From NCBI GenBank assembly GCA_964464925.1, contig CAYXLI010000010.1:161984-225983 (forward strand): 64,000 bases of DNA, read 5' to 3'. The first letter of the stretch is position 1; every line of letters starts with the position of its first letter. Source of the DNA: CAYXLI01 sp964464925 (lineage in GTDB: Bacteria; Acidobacteriota; Terriglobia; Bryobacterales; Bryobacteraceae). Under the pieces are notes generated by a model. It was not told the origin of the DNA, did no database searches, and worked only from the letters and a program-made list of their open reading frames with translations. The position numbers were made by a program, and so were the translations under genes. Below, one piece after another: positions 53,891 through 64,000 of this stretch.

Positions 53891-54250
53891 ATGAAACGCA
53901 TCCTCGTAGTTCTGTTGTGTGTAGCGGGCTATGCATTTGCCGCTGACCAAGCCCCCCGCGGGCTGACCCACAGGCAGGTGCAAGAGTTGATCGTAAATGC
54001 CAAGACGCCAGCGGACCACATGAAGCTGGCTGACCACTTCCGGAAGGAGGCCGAGCGTCTCGAAGCGGAATCGAAGGAGCACGCTGCGCTCGCAGAGGGA
54101 TACCGTCGCAATCCAGGCGTATCGGAGGTGAAGCGCCCGGGCAGCCCGGATACCTTCTCTCATTGCGATCACCTGGCGCGCCAATTGGCAGCCGCAGCCC
54201 AGGATGCTCGCGCTTTAGCCGCAGACCATGAGCAGATGGCGAAGAAATAG
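53891..54250 (+). CDS. Small exported helical, His-bearing protein
   Basis: This 119-residue protein has a signal peptide (1-18, ending AFA-ADQ) and a helical hairpin: first helix about 40-72 (ADHMKLADHFRKEAERLEAE) and second about 90-117 (HCDHLARQLAAAAQD, ADHEQMA). Histidines recur in both helices and one Cys lies between them, a layout compatible with metal binding. GGAGAG lies just before the ATG at 53891. It ends 26 nt before a strong terminator. It may act with the Cys-rich protein upstream; function unknown. Confidence 0.65.
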   Translation: MKRILVVLLCVAGYAFAADQAPRGLTHRQVQELIVNAKTPADHMKLADHFRKEAERLEAESKEHAALAEGYRRNPGVSEVKRPGSPDTFSHCDHLARQLAAAAQDARALAADHEQMAKK

Positions 54251-54276
54251 TTCGTGCGAGTTGTTGCGCCCTAAAA

Positions 54277-54306
54277 AAAGAGCCGGCCCTTTCGGACCGG
54301 CTCTTT
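54277..54306. terminator. Bidirectional intrinsic terminator
   Basis: AAAGAGCCGG pairs with CCGGCTCTTT. On the minus strand the hairpin runs straight into seven T residues, a textbook terminator for the DegP-like gene that ends at 54328. On the plus strand it follows the stop of the small helical protein (54250) and ends in TTTCT. Confidence 0.88.
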
Positions 54307-54327
54307 CTACGTGCAACGTTAACAAGG

Positions 54328-55959
<1,632 letters not shown>

Positions 55960-56014
55960 AGGTTTCGTTTGCCTTCCTATCACTTACATTCTAAGAGTAA
56001 AATCTTTGGCGGTT

Positions 56015-56893
56015 CTAGACATTCTGATGTCCGCCCAACCTCGCTGGTTTCAATTCGACCAGCAAGATTCCTGCCAAAATCAACAAGGCCCCTATCACCG
56101 AGCGCCCCGTCAGCACTTCTCCAGCGACGAAAAACGCCGTAACCCACGCAAATACAGGCTCAAGCGAGAAGATGATCGCAGCCCGTGTCGCCGACGTGTG
56201 GCGCTGCGCCCAGGTCTGAATGGCAAAAGCCAGCGCCGTAGCCAGGAGCGACGTGACACCGAGTGCCAGCCAAACGCGCCCGGTCCACCTCACATAGGAA
56301 GGTTCCACCCACCAGAACGTCGACAGCCCGATGGCGCCGCATGTTCCGATTTGCAACAGTGCCAGCCAACTGTGATCCATTCTGCGCGAGTAGTGACCGA
56401 GAACCACGATGTGAACTGCGTATGCCACCGCACAGCCCAAGGTCAGTAGGTCGCCAGTGCTCATTTCGAGCGCAGCTCCTTTGAGGGTGAGCAGAGCCAA
56501 TCCAGCCGCAGCCAGCAGGATGCCGGCCATCTCGGCCCAGTGCGGTGCTTTTCTATAGACGAGGGCGGACACTAAAGGTACCAGGACAATGTAAAGCCCG
56601 GTGATGAATCCGGACTTCGCCGCCGTCGTCGACCGCAGTCCCAGCGTCTGCAACAAGTACCCGGTAAAAAGGAGGACTCCGGTAAGAATCCCGCCTTTCC
56701 ACAGTCCCACTTTAGGGCGAGTTACAATCCCGAGCGCGAAGGTGGCGGCCGTGAACCGGATCGCCAGGAAAAGAACTGTAGATACGTCGTTTAGCGCGTC
56801 CTTGACGAGTACGAAGGTTGCGCCCCAGAGCAGGGCGACAAGCGCGAGGCCCCCTTCGGCTACGAAACGCCCGGGCGGTTTGTGCTCGCTCAT
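56015..56893 (-). CDS. EamA-type drug/metabolite transporter
   Basis: This 292-residue inner-membrane protein has ten hydrophobic segments in two EamA repeats. The first opens LALVALLWGATFVLVK with RFTAATFALG, and the second has the CAVAYAVHIVVLGHYS stretch; the end is the usual VIGALLILAGILLVEL. Members export or import metabolites, including amino acids. ATG at 56893 overlaps the M20 gene by ATGA; the longer frame runs inside that gene and adds non-membrane sequence. The cargo is unknown, perhaps a product of the coupled peptidase. Confidence 0.9.
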   Translation of the reverse strand: MSEHKPPGRFVAEGGLALVALLWGATFVLVKDALNDVSTVLFLAIRFTAATFALGIVTRPKVGLWKGGILTGVLLFTGYLLQTLGLRSTTAAKSGFITGLYIVLVPLVSALVYRKAPHWAEMAGILLAAAGLALLTLKGAALEMSTGDLLTLGCAVAYAVHIVVLGHYSRRMDHSWLALLQIGTCGAIGLSTFWWVEPSYVRWTGRVWLALGVTSLLATALAFAIQTWAQRHTSATRAAIIFSLEPVFAWVTAFFVAGEVLTGRSVIGALLILAGILLVELKPARLGGHQNV

Positions 56894-58128
56894 TCGCGCA
56901 GGAGCAGCGCGAGAACCAGAAGGATTCTGCGCAGACCTAGTTCCCTCCCATCGGGGCGATACCACTCCTGGGGGGTGTGTGCGCCTCCGCCCTGGCCCCC
57001 AGCGCCGATCGAGACAGCCGGGAGATTCATCGACAGGGGGATATTTGCATCGGTGGAAGCGCAATCCAGATGCGAACGGATTCCAAGGTGCGCGTCCACT
57101 GCCCGCACGATGTTCAGAATCGGCGCACTCTCGCTGACCCGGCCGGCAGGGCGGGAGCCGATTTCCTTGATCCGGGCGGTCAGGCGCCCGGTCCGGGCAT
57201 GTTCATTTTCGAACTGCAGCGCCTTCTCGACTGAGAGGGTGAGGATTTCCGCGAGTTCATCGATACGCGTGCCGCTCTCGGATCGGATATCCACCTTCGC
57301 GCGTGCTTCGGTCGGAATGGAGTTGATGCTGGAGCCACCGTCGATTATGCCGAAGTTGAATGATGTGCGGGGAATAGTGTTCGGCCCCATATCCACGTAG
57401 TTATCCGTAAATAGCGTGACTGCCCGGCTGAGGGCGTGTACCGGATTCCCGATGCCGAAGTCGCTCCAGCTATGACCGCCGCCGCCCTGAAACAGCACCT
57501 CGAAGCGGCGGCTGGCAAGAGCTTGGCGGGTGATGTGATCTGTGGTCGGACCGTCGAGCACCAAGAATGACGAGAACTGCCCGGCTAGCGAGGATTGCTT
57601 GCACAGGTAGCGCATTCCGCTAAGGTTTCCTTCACCCTCCTCCCCGACGTTCGCGATGAATAGCAGGGACTGGGAGCCCTCGAAGGAATCGCAGGACTTC
57701 ATGGATTTGGCGATCGCCAACAGGGCGGCCAGTCCGGCTCCGTTGTCCGAAACTCCAGCGCCTCTTAGCGTACCGTCGGGTTCCGCCACAATATCCTCAA
57801 GATTTCGCGGAGCGAGCACCGTATCCAGGTGCGCAGTTAATGCAACGAAAGGCGGCTTGAGATCCGGGGACAAATGTGCGATCACATTGCCCCCTCGGTC
57901 GATGCGCGCTTCGCAGCCCATCGCGCGGAAACGATCCACCATCCACTCCGCCCGTTTTTGCTCGAGGAACGTCGGTGCGGGGATGCGGCAGAGTTGGAGG
58001 TGCTGCTCGCCGATCCAAGCCTTCTCCTTCGCAAACCAGGCGAGGCAATCCCGAAGTTCCGGTCTCTGGGAGACGCCCGAGACCAAGGATGTCGCGGGGT
58101 TTTTCGGAGCTTTCAGAGAACCCGCCAT
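56890..58128 (-). CDS. M20/M25/M40-family metallopeptidase
   Basis: This 412-residue zinc peptidase or deacylase has its metal and catalytic residues in order: LTAHLDTV (about 97-104), GVSDNGAG, NVGEEGEG with the catalytic Glu pair, and a final GGAHTPQEW with the last His. A dimerisation or lid domain lies between about 205 and 320 (GGGGHSWSDFG). Members cleave dipeptides, tripeptides or acylated amino acids. It is cytoplasmic, with no signal. It is followed directly by an EamA carrier. Confidence 0.92.
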   Translation of the reverse strand: MAGSLKAPKNPATSLVSGVSQRPELRDCLAWFAKEKAWIGEQHLQLCRIPAPTFLEQKRAEWMVDRFRAMGCEARIDRGGNVIAHLSPDLKPPFVALTAHLDTVLAPRNLEDIVAEPDGTLRGAGVSDNGAGLAALLAIAKSMKSCDSFEGSQSLLFIANVGEEGEGNLSGMRYLCKQSSLAGQFSSFLVLDGPTTDHITRQALASRRFEVLFQGGGGHSWSDFGIGNPVHALSRAVTLFTDNYVDMGPNTIPRTSFNFGIIDGGSSINSIPTEARAKVDIRSESGTRIDELAEILTLSVEKALQFENEHARTGRLTARIKEIGSRPAGRVSESAPILNIVRAVDAHLGIRSHLDCASTDANIPLSMNLPAVSIGAGGQGGGAHTPQEWYRPDGRELGLRRILLVLALLLRE

Positions 58129-58156
58129 GAAATCTATAGTTTAGCAGTCAAGCTAA

Positions 58157-59134
58157 TCAGCGGGCGAGGTGAATCTGATTCAGAGCCCGCTCCTTCGGGC
58201 GCGAGCCGTAGTGTTCCGCGTAAGCGTGACTGAATTCAGCGCCTATAAAGAAGATCTGTGCGGAGTAGTACACGAAGACGAGAATGACGACGACTGAGCC
58301 TGCAGCGCCCCAGGCGGAAGTGAGAGTCGTGCGCCCCAAGTACCAGGCGATCCCATACCGTCCCAGTACGAACAGCACGGCCGTAAGGGCCGCTCCCGGC
58401 AGTGCATCGAGCCAGGTGATCGGCAGATCCGGAACCAGACGAAACACCGCGGCAAAAATCGACAGGATGACGAAGAACTCCAGTGCCAGGTTCGCAGCGC
58501 CGAGCAACACCGCTGTTGCCGGCACGATCTCGACAAGTTCAGCGGCGAGCCGCGACATGAAGATGTTGAAGCCGATGGAGACGATTAGAACGGCTCCGAT
58601 GCAGAGGACCATGACGAACGCCAGGGCACGGCTGCGGATCCAGCCTATGACGTCATCCAAGAAGCGTTCCGTCGGCTTCTTCGGTGCATCCCACACCGTG
58701 TTCAGGGCGTCGCGGAGTTCCGCTGCCGCGCCGCTGGCACCTAGGAATATGGTAAGAAGGCCCAGTATGGTAGCGACCGGGCCAGAGGTGGGGCGCTGAG
58801 CCGCCTTGATCATCGGCGCGATCAGCCTGGCGGTATCGTAACCGACCCAATCCTCGATCTGCCAGGAGAGCTGGCCAACGGCGGCATCCCTGCTGAAAAA
58901 GAACGCTCCGATCGCGACGACCACGATCAGAGTAGGGGCGAGCGACAGAATGGTATAAAAAGCGAGCGAAGCTGACAGCCGGGGCAGTTTGTGCCGGACC
59001 GCGTTTTCGAGCGCCATGGAGAGCAGCGCCCGCCATTGCGGTACGTGAAGGGTAGCAGGCCCGACAGATTCCGGCGGAATCTCAATCTGCTGTGGCGGTC
59101 GTTCACCCGGCTTGAGGATGGACTGTTCGGCCAT
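58157..59134 (-). CDS. YihY/BrkB-family membrane protein
   Basis: This 325-residue inner-membrane protein has six hydrophobic helices. The family landmarks are RLSASLAFYTILSLAPTLIV (about 52-71), GASGAAAELRDALNTVW, then PDLPITWLDALPGAALTAVL and the final YYSAQIFFIGAEFSHAYAE. Despite the old name (ribonuclease BN), this family is a membrane protein of unknown function, perhaps a transporter or lipid-related. It is 41 nt from the DUF2520-like gene. Confidence 0.9.
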   Translation of the reverse strand: MAEQSILKPGERPPQQIEIPPESVGPATLHVPQWRALLSMALENAVRHKLPRLSASLAFYTILSLAPTLIVVVAIGAFFFSRDAAVGQLSWQIEDWVGYDTARLIAPMIKAAQRPTSGPVATILGLLTIFLGASGAAAELRDALNTVWDAPKKPTERFLDDVIGWIRSRALAFVMVLCIGAVLIVSIGFNIFMSRLAAELVEIVPATAVLLGAANLALEFFVILSIFAAVFRLVPDLPITWLDALPGAALTAVLFVLGRYGIAWYLGRTTLTSAWGAAGSVVVILVFVYYSAQIFFIGAEFSHAYAEHYGSRPKERALNQIHLAR

Positions 59135-59175
59135 TGCTCGCGTGCTCCTACTGAGTTAGAACACGCCCACCCGAA

Positions 59176-59970
59176 TCAGGTTACCGGTTCGGAGTTCTTA
59201 TCCATCCATATGCCCGCTAAGTCACACATTGCAGAATAGTAAGCGGCGAGGTTGGCATTCTTGGGCCGGATGTGAGCGCTCTTATCCAGCATGAAATCGC
59301 GCGGTACCGGACTCCATGAAGCTTTGCCGGCCTTCGCGTACGAACGAAGGCTCCGAAGAATCAGGCGGTCAGCAACTTGCTCGGCCTGCGCAGGACTCAA
59401 CCCGGCCTCCAACAGGGCCTGAACGGAGGCATCGAGGAGAGGAACGAAGCAGTGCGAAGAGAGACCGAGAGCGGCGAAGCAGCGGGGCATGTCGCCTTGA
59501 CGGATCCACAGCAACTTTCCTCCGTGGCGCCCCATGATCTGTTTCAGAGAGCGGAATGCGGCTTCCTGCCCCTCGAAAATGCAGAGCGGCACACCCGGAC
59601 AATCCTCAATGTGGAGTGAACCAACCGAAGCGCCTTTCGTTTCAAAGCATGCGAGGGCATTGCTATCCAGAGACGATCCGGTGAGGACAACTGTCTTGCG
59701 CGGCCAATTCAGTTCGGCTTGCGACATGTCTTCGATCAGTTCCGGCGCGCGATCGCCGGGAGCACTGATGAGGATAAGCGGCGCCTCGTTCAGATCCTCA
59801 TAAGTCTGAACGGCGTAGCCGGCGCGGAATGTGTTGGCCGCACGGCTGGCGACGCGCATGCTGGCGGCTTTGATCGGTCCGAGGTGCGAGATGAGGTTCG
59901 GAACGCGCGTAATCTCGGCGCGGCTTATAGTTCCGGCACAGACAAGAGCTACAGAGCGATTTGTCCTCAT
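59176..59970 (-). CDS. ProC-like Rossmann plus DUF2520-like protein
   Basis: This 264-residue protein has an N-terminal Rossmann half with strands SVALVCAG and PLILISAPGD and a later TVVLTGSS, but without a perfect GxGxxG. The C-terminal half is helical, with the layout of DUF2520 or a ProC-type dehydrogenase end domain (CFAALGLSSHCFVPLLDA, LLEAGLSPAQAEQVADRL). It may be a reductase or an NAD(P)-binding regulator. It starts on the base after the uvrB stop, so the two are cotranscribed. Confidence 0.7.
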   Translation of the reverse strand: MRTNRSVALVCAGTISRAEITRVPNLISHLGPIKAASMRVASRAANTFRAGYAVQTYEDLNEAPLILISAPGDRAPELIEDMSQAELNWPRKTVVLTGSSLDSNALACFETKGASVGSLHIEDCPGVPLCIFEGQEAAFRSLKQIMGRHGGKLLWIRQGDMPRCFAALGLSSHCFVPLLDASVQALLEAGLSPAQAEQVADRLILRSLRSYAKAGKASWSPVPRDFMLDKSAHIRPKNANLAAYYSAMCDLAGIWMDKNSEPVT

Positions 59971-61956
59971 TCAGGCGTAAACGCCCTTCGATTTAATCGC
60001 TTTGATGCGGTCTCGCAGTTGGGCGGCTTTTTCGAATTCGAATTTCTTGGCATGCTCGCGCATTTGGGCTTCGAGTTCGGTGAGGAACTTCTCACGCATT
60101 TCGGGCGTCATTTCCTCGACCGGGCTCTCGGGTTCGGCCGGCACTGTGATGTAGTCGCCCTCAGCAATGGCGACGAGGCTCATATCGATGGGCTTGATGA
60201 TGGATTGCGGGGTAATGCCGTTCTCTTCGTTGTAGGCAAGCTGGATGTGACGGCGGCGATTCGTCTCATCCATGGCTCGCTTCATACTGTCGGTGATCAC
60301 GTCGGCGTACAGAATCGCGCGTCCGCTGAGGTTCCGGGCCGCGCGGCCGATGGTCTGGATCAGCGATCCGGTGGAACGCAGGAATCCCTCTTTGTCCGCA
60401 TCGAGGACCGCCACGAGCGAAACTTCGGGGAGATCAAGTCCTTCGCGAAGGAGGTTGACGCCGATCAGTGCGTCGAACTCGCCGCGGCGGAGATCGCGCA
60501 GAATCTTGATGCGGTCGAGGGTGCTGACTTCCGAGTGCAGGTACGCGCATTTCACTCCGACCTCAGCGTAGTATTCCGCGAGATCCTCCGACATGCGCTT
60601 AGTTAATGTAGTGACAAGGACACGCTCATCGCGTTCCGTACGCAACCGGATCTCGTTCAGGAGGTCGTCCACCTGTCCTTTGATCGGACGGACGTCAATC
60701 TGAGGGTCGATGAGGCCAGTGGGCCGGATGATCTGTTCGACGACTTCGCCCGACGATTTCGTCAATTCGTAAGGGCCGGGCGTGGCAGATACGTACACAA
60801 TCTGATTGACGCGGTTCTCGAACTCCTCGAACGTGAGCGGACGGTTGTCGAGTGCGCTCGGCAGGCGGAATCCGAAGGAAATCAGTACTTCCTTACGCGA
60901 GCGGTCGCCGTGCCACATACCTTGTAACTGCGGAATGGTCTGGTGACTCTCGTCGATGAACATGATCGCGTCATGCGGCAGGTAGTCAAGCAGCGTGGGG
61001 GGCGCTTCGCCCGGAAGACGGCCTGAGAAATGGCGCGAATAGTTCTCGATGCCATGGCAGTAGCCGATATTGCGCATCATCTCGAGATCGAACATAGTGC
61101 GCTGGTAGAGACGCTGCGCTTCGATCAGTTTGCCCTGCTTTTCAAGTTCGGCGTGCCACCAGGAGAGCTCGGTTTCTATGCTCCGCATCGCATCTTCCTT
61201 GGTGGCGTTACTCATGACGTAGTGCGTTTTTGGATAGATGGGCAGACGCAGATAGGTCTGGCGGATCTGGCCGAGCAAGGGGTCGATTTGCGAAAGGCTC
61301 TCGATCTCATCCCCCCAGAGTTCGATCCGGTAGGCGTAATCGTCATAGGTGGGGAAGACTTCAATGACGTCGCCGCGCACCCGGAACGTGCCACGGCGGA
61401 AGTCGTGATCATTCCGCTCGTAGAGCACTTCCACGAGGCGCGCGATCAAATCCTTGCGCGTAATCTTCTGGCCCTTTTCCAGCATCACGAGCATGCCGTA
61501 GTAGGCTTCGGGAGAACCCAGGCCGTAGATGCAACTGACGCTCGCGACGATGACGCAATCACGCCGCTCAAAGAGTGATTTTGTTGCAGCGAGGCGGAGT
61601 TTGTCCAACTCGTCGTTTATGGTGGCTTCCTTCTCGATGTAAACATCGCCGGAAGGAATGTAGGCTTCGGGCTGGTAATAGTCGTAGTAGCTGACGAAGT
61701 ATTCCACCGCATTCTGCGGGAAGAAGTTTTTGAACTCGTGATAGAGCTGCGCCGCAAGAAGTTTGTTGTGAGCCAGGACGAGCGCGGGGCGGTTTGCCTG
61801 CTCGATGACCTTGGCCATCGTGAAGGTCTTACCGGATCCGGTGACGCCGAGGAGGACCTGGTGTTTCTCACTGTCTTTCAGGCCACGGGAGAGCTGTTCG
61901 ATGGCGGAAACCTGATCGCCGCGAGGCTGGTAGTTGACTGCTAACTGAAAGCTCAT
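59971..61956 (-). CDS. uvrB: Excinuclease ABC subunit B
   Basis: UvrB is the damage-verifying helicase of nucleotide-excision repair. All landmarks are present in 661 residues: Walker A GVTGSGKT (37-44), the Tyr-rich beta-hairpin region [16 protein letters not shown] (about 85-100) that probes DNA, the Walker [30 protein letters not shown] of motif VI, and the C-terminal UVR domain (about 625-660) that binds UvrA and UvrC. Its start overlaps the RNase-H-like gene by ATGA. The Gly-rich and Tyr-rich wording is unambiguous. Confidence 0.98.
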   Translation of the reverse strand: MSFQLAVNYQPRGDQVSAIEQLSRGLKDSEKHQVLLGVTGSGKTFTMAKVIEQANRPALVLAHNKLLAAQLYHEFKNFFPQNAVEYFVSYYDYYQPEAYIPSGDVYIEKEATINDELDKLRLAATKSLFERRDCVIVASVSCIYGLGSPEAYYGMLVMLEKGQKITRKDLIARLVEVLYERNDHDFRRGTFRVRGDVIEVFPTYDDYAYRIELWGDEIESLSQIDPLLGQIRQTYLRLPIYPKTHYVMSNATKEDAMRSIETELSWWHAELEKQGKLIEAQRLYQRTMFDLEMMRNIGYCHGIENYSRHFSGRLPGEAPPTLLDYLPHDAIMFIDESHQTIPQLQGMWHGDRSRKEVLISFGFRLPSALDNRPLTFEEFENRVNQIVYVSATPGPYELTKSSGEVVEQIIRPTGLIDPQIDVRPIKGQVDDLLNEIRLRTERDERVLVTTLTKRMSEDLAEYYAEVGVKCAYLHSEVSTLDRIKILRDLRRGEFDALIGVNLLREGLDLPEVSLVAVLDADKEGFLRSTGSLIQTIGRAARNLSGRAILYADVITDSMKRAMDETNRRRHIQLAYNEENGITPQSIIKPIDMSLVAIAEGDYITVPAEPESPVEEMTPEMREKFLTELEAQMREHAKKFEFEKAAQLRDRIKAIKSKGVYA

Positions 61957-63248
61957 TGGGGAACTCCTGAGATCGGGCCAGACGCTGCGTTGGCGAAAAG
62001 TTTGCGGGTCTTGCGGCCAGCGGTGCGCGATTCGAGACGGGCACGGCGCTTGTGGAGCGAATCGGATTCCTCAAAAGACAGAGCCGTACGAGTGAATTCC
62101 AGCGCCATCTCGTAATTCTTTTCTTTGTGTTCGTAATACTTCGCCAGTTCTTCGAGAGATTGCAGGCGGTGGGGGTTGCGGCTTGTTGCCAAGTCCGTGT
62201 AGATGGCGAGCGCGGCGGCTTCGCGGCCGAGCCGCTTTTCGAGTGCGGCGATATCCCACAGAGTGCGAAAGAGCAGATCGTCCCGGAGTCCTTTGTCCAC
62301 GGCCCGGCGGAAAAGCTGGAGCGACTCTTCGAAACGCTCGGATTGCCGCAGCCACCGCGCGAGTCCGACCATTTCGGCTCCATGGGTGAATGGAGCTTCT
62401 TCCGGCGCGCGGAACGCATACGGGACGATGCCAGTGAGACAGGCAAGCGTGAGGATGTCGAGCGCGTTGTGATGCAGGATTGGCACGACCCGGAACGCTT
62501 CCTTGGTCCGCAGGTAATCGAAGTAGACGTACGGAATCATTTCGCCTGGCAGGTCGCCTTCCCGCTCGATTCCGAGGACCTGATTCTCCAACTGCACCAG
62601 GCGGCAGCTTTCAAACCGGAGTTTCCAGAGACGCCGCGCGCCGAACAAGAGATCGAAGTGCGCCAGCCGCTCGAAGGGAAGCTTCGCGCGCGCCATGCGG
62701 TAGCGGGTCTCCAGCAAAGGCTGATCGTAAGTCTTGCCGTTATAAGTAATCAGCACGTCAAATTGCGCCAGATGTTCGGCGAGGCCAAAAAGAAGGCTGG
62801 GTTCCTCACCGAGGTCGCGCATAAAGAATTGACGCAGGCGGAATCCCTCCGGTGTGATTCGGCCAACTCCGATGAGGAACGCGTAGGTTCCGGATCCGCC
62901 GGCAAGGCCGGTTGTTTCTGTATCGAGGAATGCCCATTTATGGCAAGGCGCGTGAGGGATGCTCGATTCGGAGATGGCGTCGAGGAGGTCGTGTGGAAGA
63001 TCTTCCAGGCTCGAGATATCCAGGCTGCCGTGGCGGCGATGGCGTTCGTAGAGGCGCTCCGTTTCGAAGTGCGAGCCGAGCGGGGTGTGCACTTCGGCCC
63101 CGGAAAGGTACTCGTCGACAAAGTAACGGGCCGGGTTGGGATCCTGCCTAGGTGGATTGGGAGGCGCCAGCTCCTTTGCCTCGTACTTGCGGTCGATTCG
63201 CGCGATCCGGCGGCGGAGAATGGCTAGTTGTTCCTGGATGTCTCCCAT
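61953..63248 (-). CDS. RNase-H-like exonuclease-fold protein with C-terminal TPR repeats
   Basis: This 431-residue protein has an RNase_H_2-type (YprB-like) domain at about 100-275: [12 protein letters not shown] with Asp109 and Glu111, [12 protein letters not shown] with Asp175, [11 protein letters not shown] with Asp199, and [13 protein letters not shown] with His260 and Asp264, which is a complete DEDD-like acidic set. The C-terminal 140 residues are TPR-like helices ([15 protein letters not shown] and [10 protein letters not shown]). It overlaps uvrB by ATGA. ATG at 63248 is preferred; an ATG at 63296 would overlap the upstream stop by ATGA, so the start is open. Confidence 0.83.
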   Translation of the reverse strand: MGDIQEQLAILRRRIARIDRKYEAKELAPPNPPRQDPNPARYFVDEYLSGAEVHTPLGSHFETERLYERHRRHGSLDISSLEDLPHDLLDAISESSIPHAPCHKWAFLDTETTGLAGGSGTYAFLIGVGRITPEGFRLRQFFMRDLGEEPSLLFGLAEHLAQFDVLITYNGKTYDQPLLETRYRMARAKLPFERLAHFDLLFGARRLWKLRFESCRLVQLENQVLGIEREGDLPGEMIPYVYFDYLRTKEAFRVVPILHHNALDILTLACLTGIVPYAFRAPEEAPFTHGAEMVGLARWLRQSERFEESLQLFRRAVDKGLRDDLLFRTLWDIAALEKRLGREAAALAIYTDLATSRNPHRLQSLEELAKYYEHKEKNYEMALEFTRTALSFEESDSLHKRRARLESRTAGRKTRKLFANAASGPISGVPQ

Positions 63249-63292
63249 GCGCGATTCGCCTTTTGTTTGCCTCCAAATGGTAGCATAGCCGG

Positions 63293-64000
63293 TCATTGAA
63301 GCAATTCGGTCGGTTCGTTTGGCGCGCTCGCGCCGGGCAATGGACTATGGTTTGAGATTGCGGGATTGGGTTCGTTTGACGTGGCGATTTCGATGGCCGA
63401 TTCCGGCTGAGCAGTGGGTTCGTTTGGCTCTGCTATTTCCACGAGTGTGGGAGCGGAGTTGGGTTCGTTTGGCGCGGCATCCTGTTCGGCCATCTCTTCG
63501 GCGGCGCGGGCGCGGCGCTCGGCCTGGGCTTCGAGCAGGTTCTTTTTGGCGACGTTGAACAGGCGGGTGATGCGGACTTCGTAGCGGCTGGTGGAATCGA
63601 GCACTTCGCCGTTGCGGGTGAGTTGCGCAATGATGATGCCGGTCTTGGCCGAATCGTTGATATTGGCAAAGTACGGGTCCATGGAGCGCTGGGTCTGGGC
63701 CTTGGTGAGTTCGACTTCGATGTAGCAGTCCTCCGCGTTCCAGAGACGCATGAGACGCCAGCGGGCCCAGACCATTTCGAGCAGGTACTGTTCTTCGACG
63801 ACAGTGAGCGGGTTGTAGTGATCGGTGAAGTCCTGGTGGAGCCGATCGAAGATGGGTTTCTGTTCGGAGCTGAGCACGATGGTGTCGGCGAGATATCCGT
63901 GGCGTCTGGCATTCTGCGCCGAGCGTGCGCGGCCCTCCGGTGTTTTGGGGCCTTTGGACAGGGCTCCGTTGCGGCGATTCGCCTCGATTTTCCGTTGTGA
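63293..64000 (-). CDS. NEP-tailed protein of a multicopy acidobacterial family, 5'-truncated
   Basis: The gene runs off the right edge: the frame is open from 64000 to the stop at 63293 (235 residues, first codon not in the window). The N-terminal part reads ANRRNGALSKGPKTPEGRAR and SAQNARRHGY, then a helical core EEQYLLEMVWARWRLMRLWNAE. I associate this pattern with a multicopy family of Acidobacteriota and relatives, sometimes near transposases; its function is unknown. The C-terminal 60 residues are a low-complexity tail with four NEP motifs (PNEPN, PNEPT, SNEPN, PNEPT). It precedes the RNase-H-like gene. Confidence 0.8.
   Translation of the reverse strand, partial: SQRKIEANRRNGALSKGPKTPEGRARSAQNARRHGYLADTIVLSSEQKPIFDRLHQDFTDHYNPLTVVEEQYLLEMVWARWRLMRLWNAEDCYIEVELTKAQTQRSMDPYFANINDSAKTGIIIAQLTRNGEVLDSTSRYEVRITRLFNVAKKNLLEAQAERRARAAEEMAEQDAAPNEPNSAPTLVEIAEPNEPTAQPESAIEIATSNEPNPAISNHSPLPGASAPNEPTELLQ

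Noticed and set aside
62052..63227. Plus-strand open frame of 391 codons over the RNase-H-like gene
   Set aside because: It is antisense to a conserved DEDD-type domain; no motif of its own.

Overview
The window looks like chromosomal DNA of an Acidobacteriota bacterium, probably the Bryobacterales/Solibacteraceae side. This rests on gene content: a duplicated orphan FtsX-type permease (ADOP family), S55-domain and DUF1080 secreted proteins, Tat-exported sulfatases, an MlrC-type M81 protein, and at the right edge a protein of the NRRNGA.../KGPKTPEGR type that I associate with this phylum. Base composition is high-GC and even. I see no rRNA, phage or insertion sequence. Genes are dense, many start at GTG or TTG, and consecutive genes very often overlap by 4 nt (ATGA, GTGA, TTGA), so translational coupling is the rule.

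Layout. 1-8.5 kb: the end of accD, a membrane-anchored GH113-like hydrolase, an exosortase/EpsI pair on the minus strand, then an S55-domain protein coupled to a beta-propeller protein, and a DUF1080 protein. 8.5-13 kb: the ADOP permease, rlmB, a PER-like class A beta-lactamase just downstream of tRNA-Leu(UAG). 12.9-16.7 kb: a thioredoxin-reductase-like flavoprotein, then a tight operon of two signal-less HtrA-type proteases and a LuxR-type regulator with a degraded receiver, then a small lipoprotein. 16.6-23.2 kb (minus): an operon of purple-acid-phosphatase-like protein, degenerate gluzincin/TPR protein, MFS carrier, two-part glycosyltransferase and RimI-like acetyltransferase, then a YdcH-like protein. 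23.2-29.4 kb: a DsbA-like/MauE-like thiol-redox pair; a minus-strand series of S41, LolA-like, Nudix, amidohydrolase and PhyH-type proteins; a glycine-zipper protein; and a cold-shock protein.

29.6-40.3 kb (plus): a kinase-like protein, DinB, an orphan Cas6-like RAMP protein, a Nif3-like protein, gamma-glutamyltransferase, and a coupled run of TIM-barrel isomerase, asnS, arginase, ddl and a CtpA-type protease. 40.3-45 kb (minus): cmk-lysC-ppiD-dedA. 45-50.7 kb: a TPR protein, two sulfatases flanking an alpha/beta-hydrolase-like protein, and an MFS gene broken by a one-base frameshift. 50.7-54.3 kb: an enolase-superfamily enzyme and an M81 protein in the same operon as the broken MFS gene, then two small exported Cys/His-bearing proteins. 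54.3-64 kb (minus): a DegP/HtrA protease, an EamA carrier, an M20 peptidase, a YihY protein, a DUF2520-like protein, uvrB coupled to an RNase-H-like/TPR protein, and the 5'-truncated NEP-tailed protein.

The best candidates for something undescribed are the intracellular HtrA-HtrA-pseudoreceiver operon, the phosphatase/degenerate-peptidase/MFS/two-part-glycosyltransferase operon, the S55 protein whose Ser and His motifs are in permuted order, and the orphan Cas6-like gene. All functional statements come from reading motifs by eye; no database search was run.
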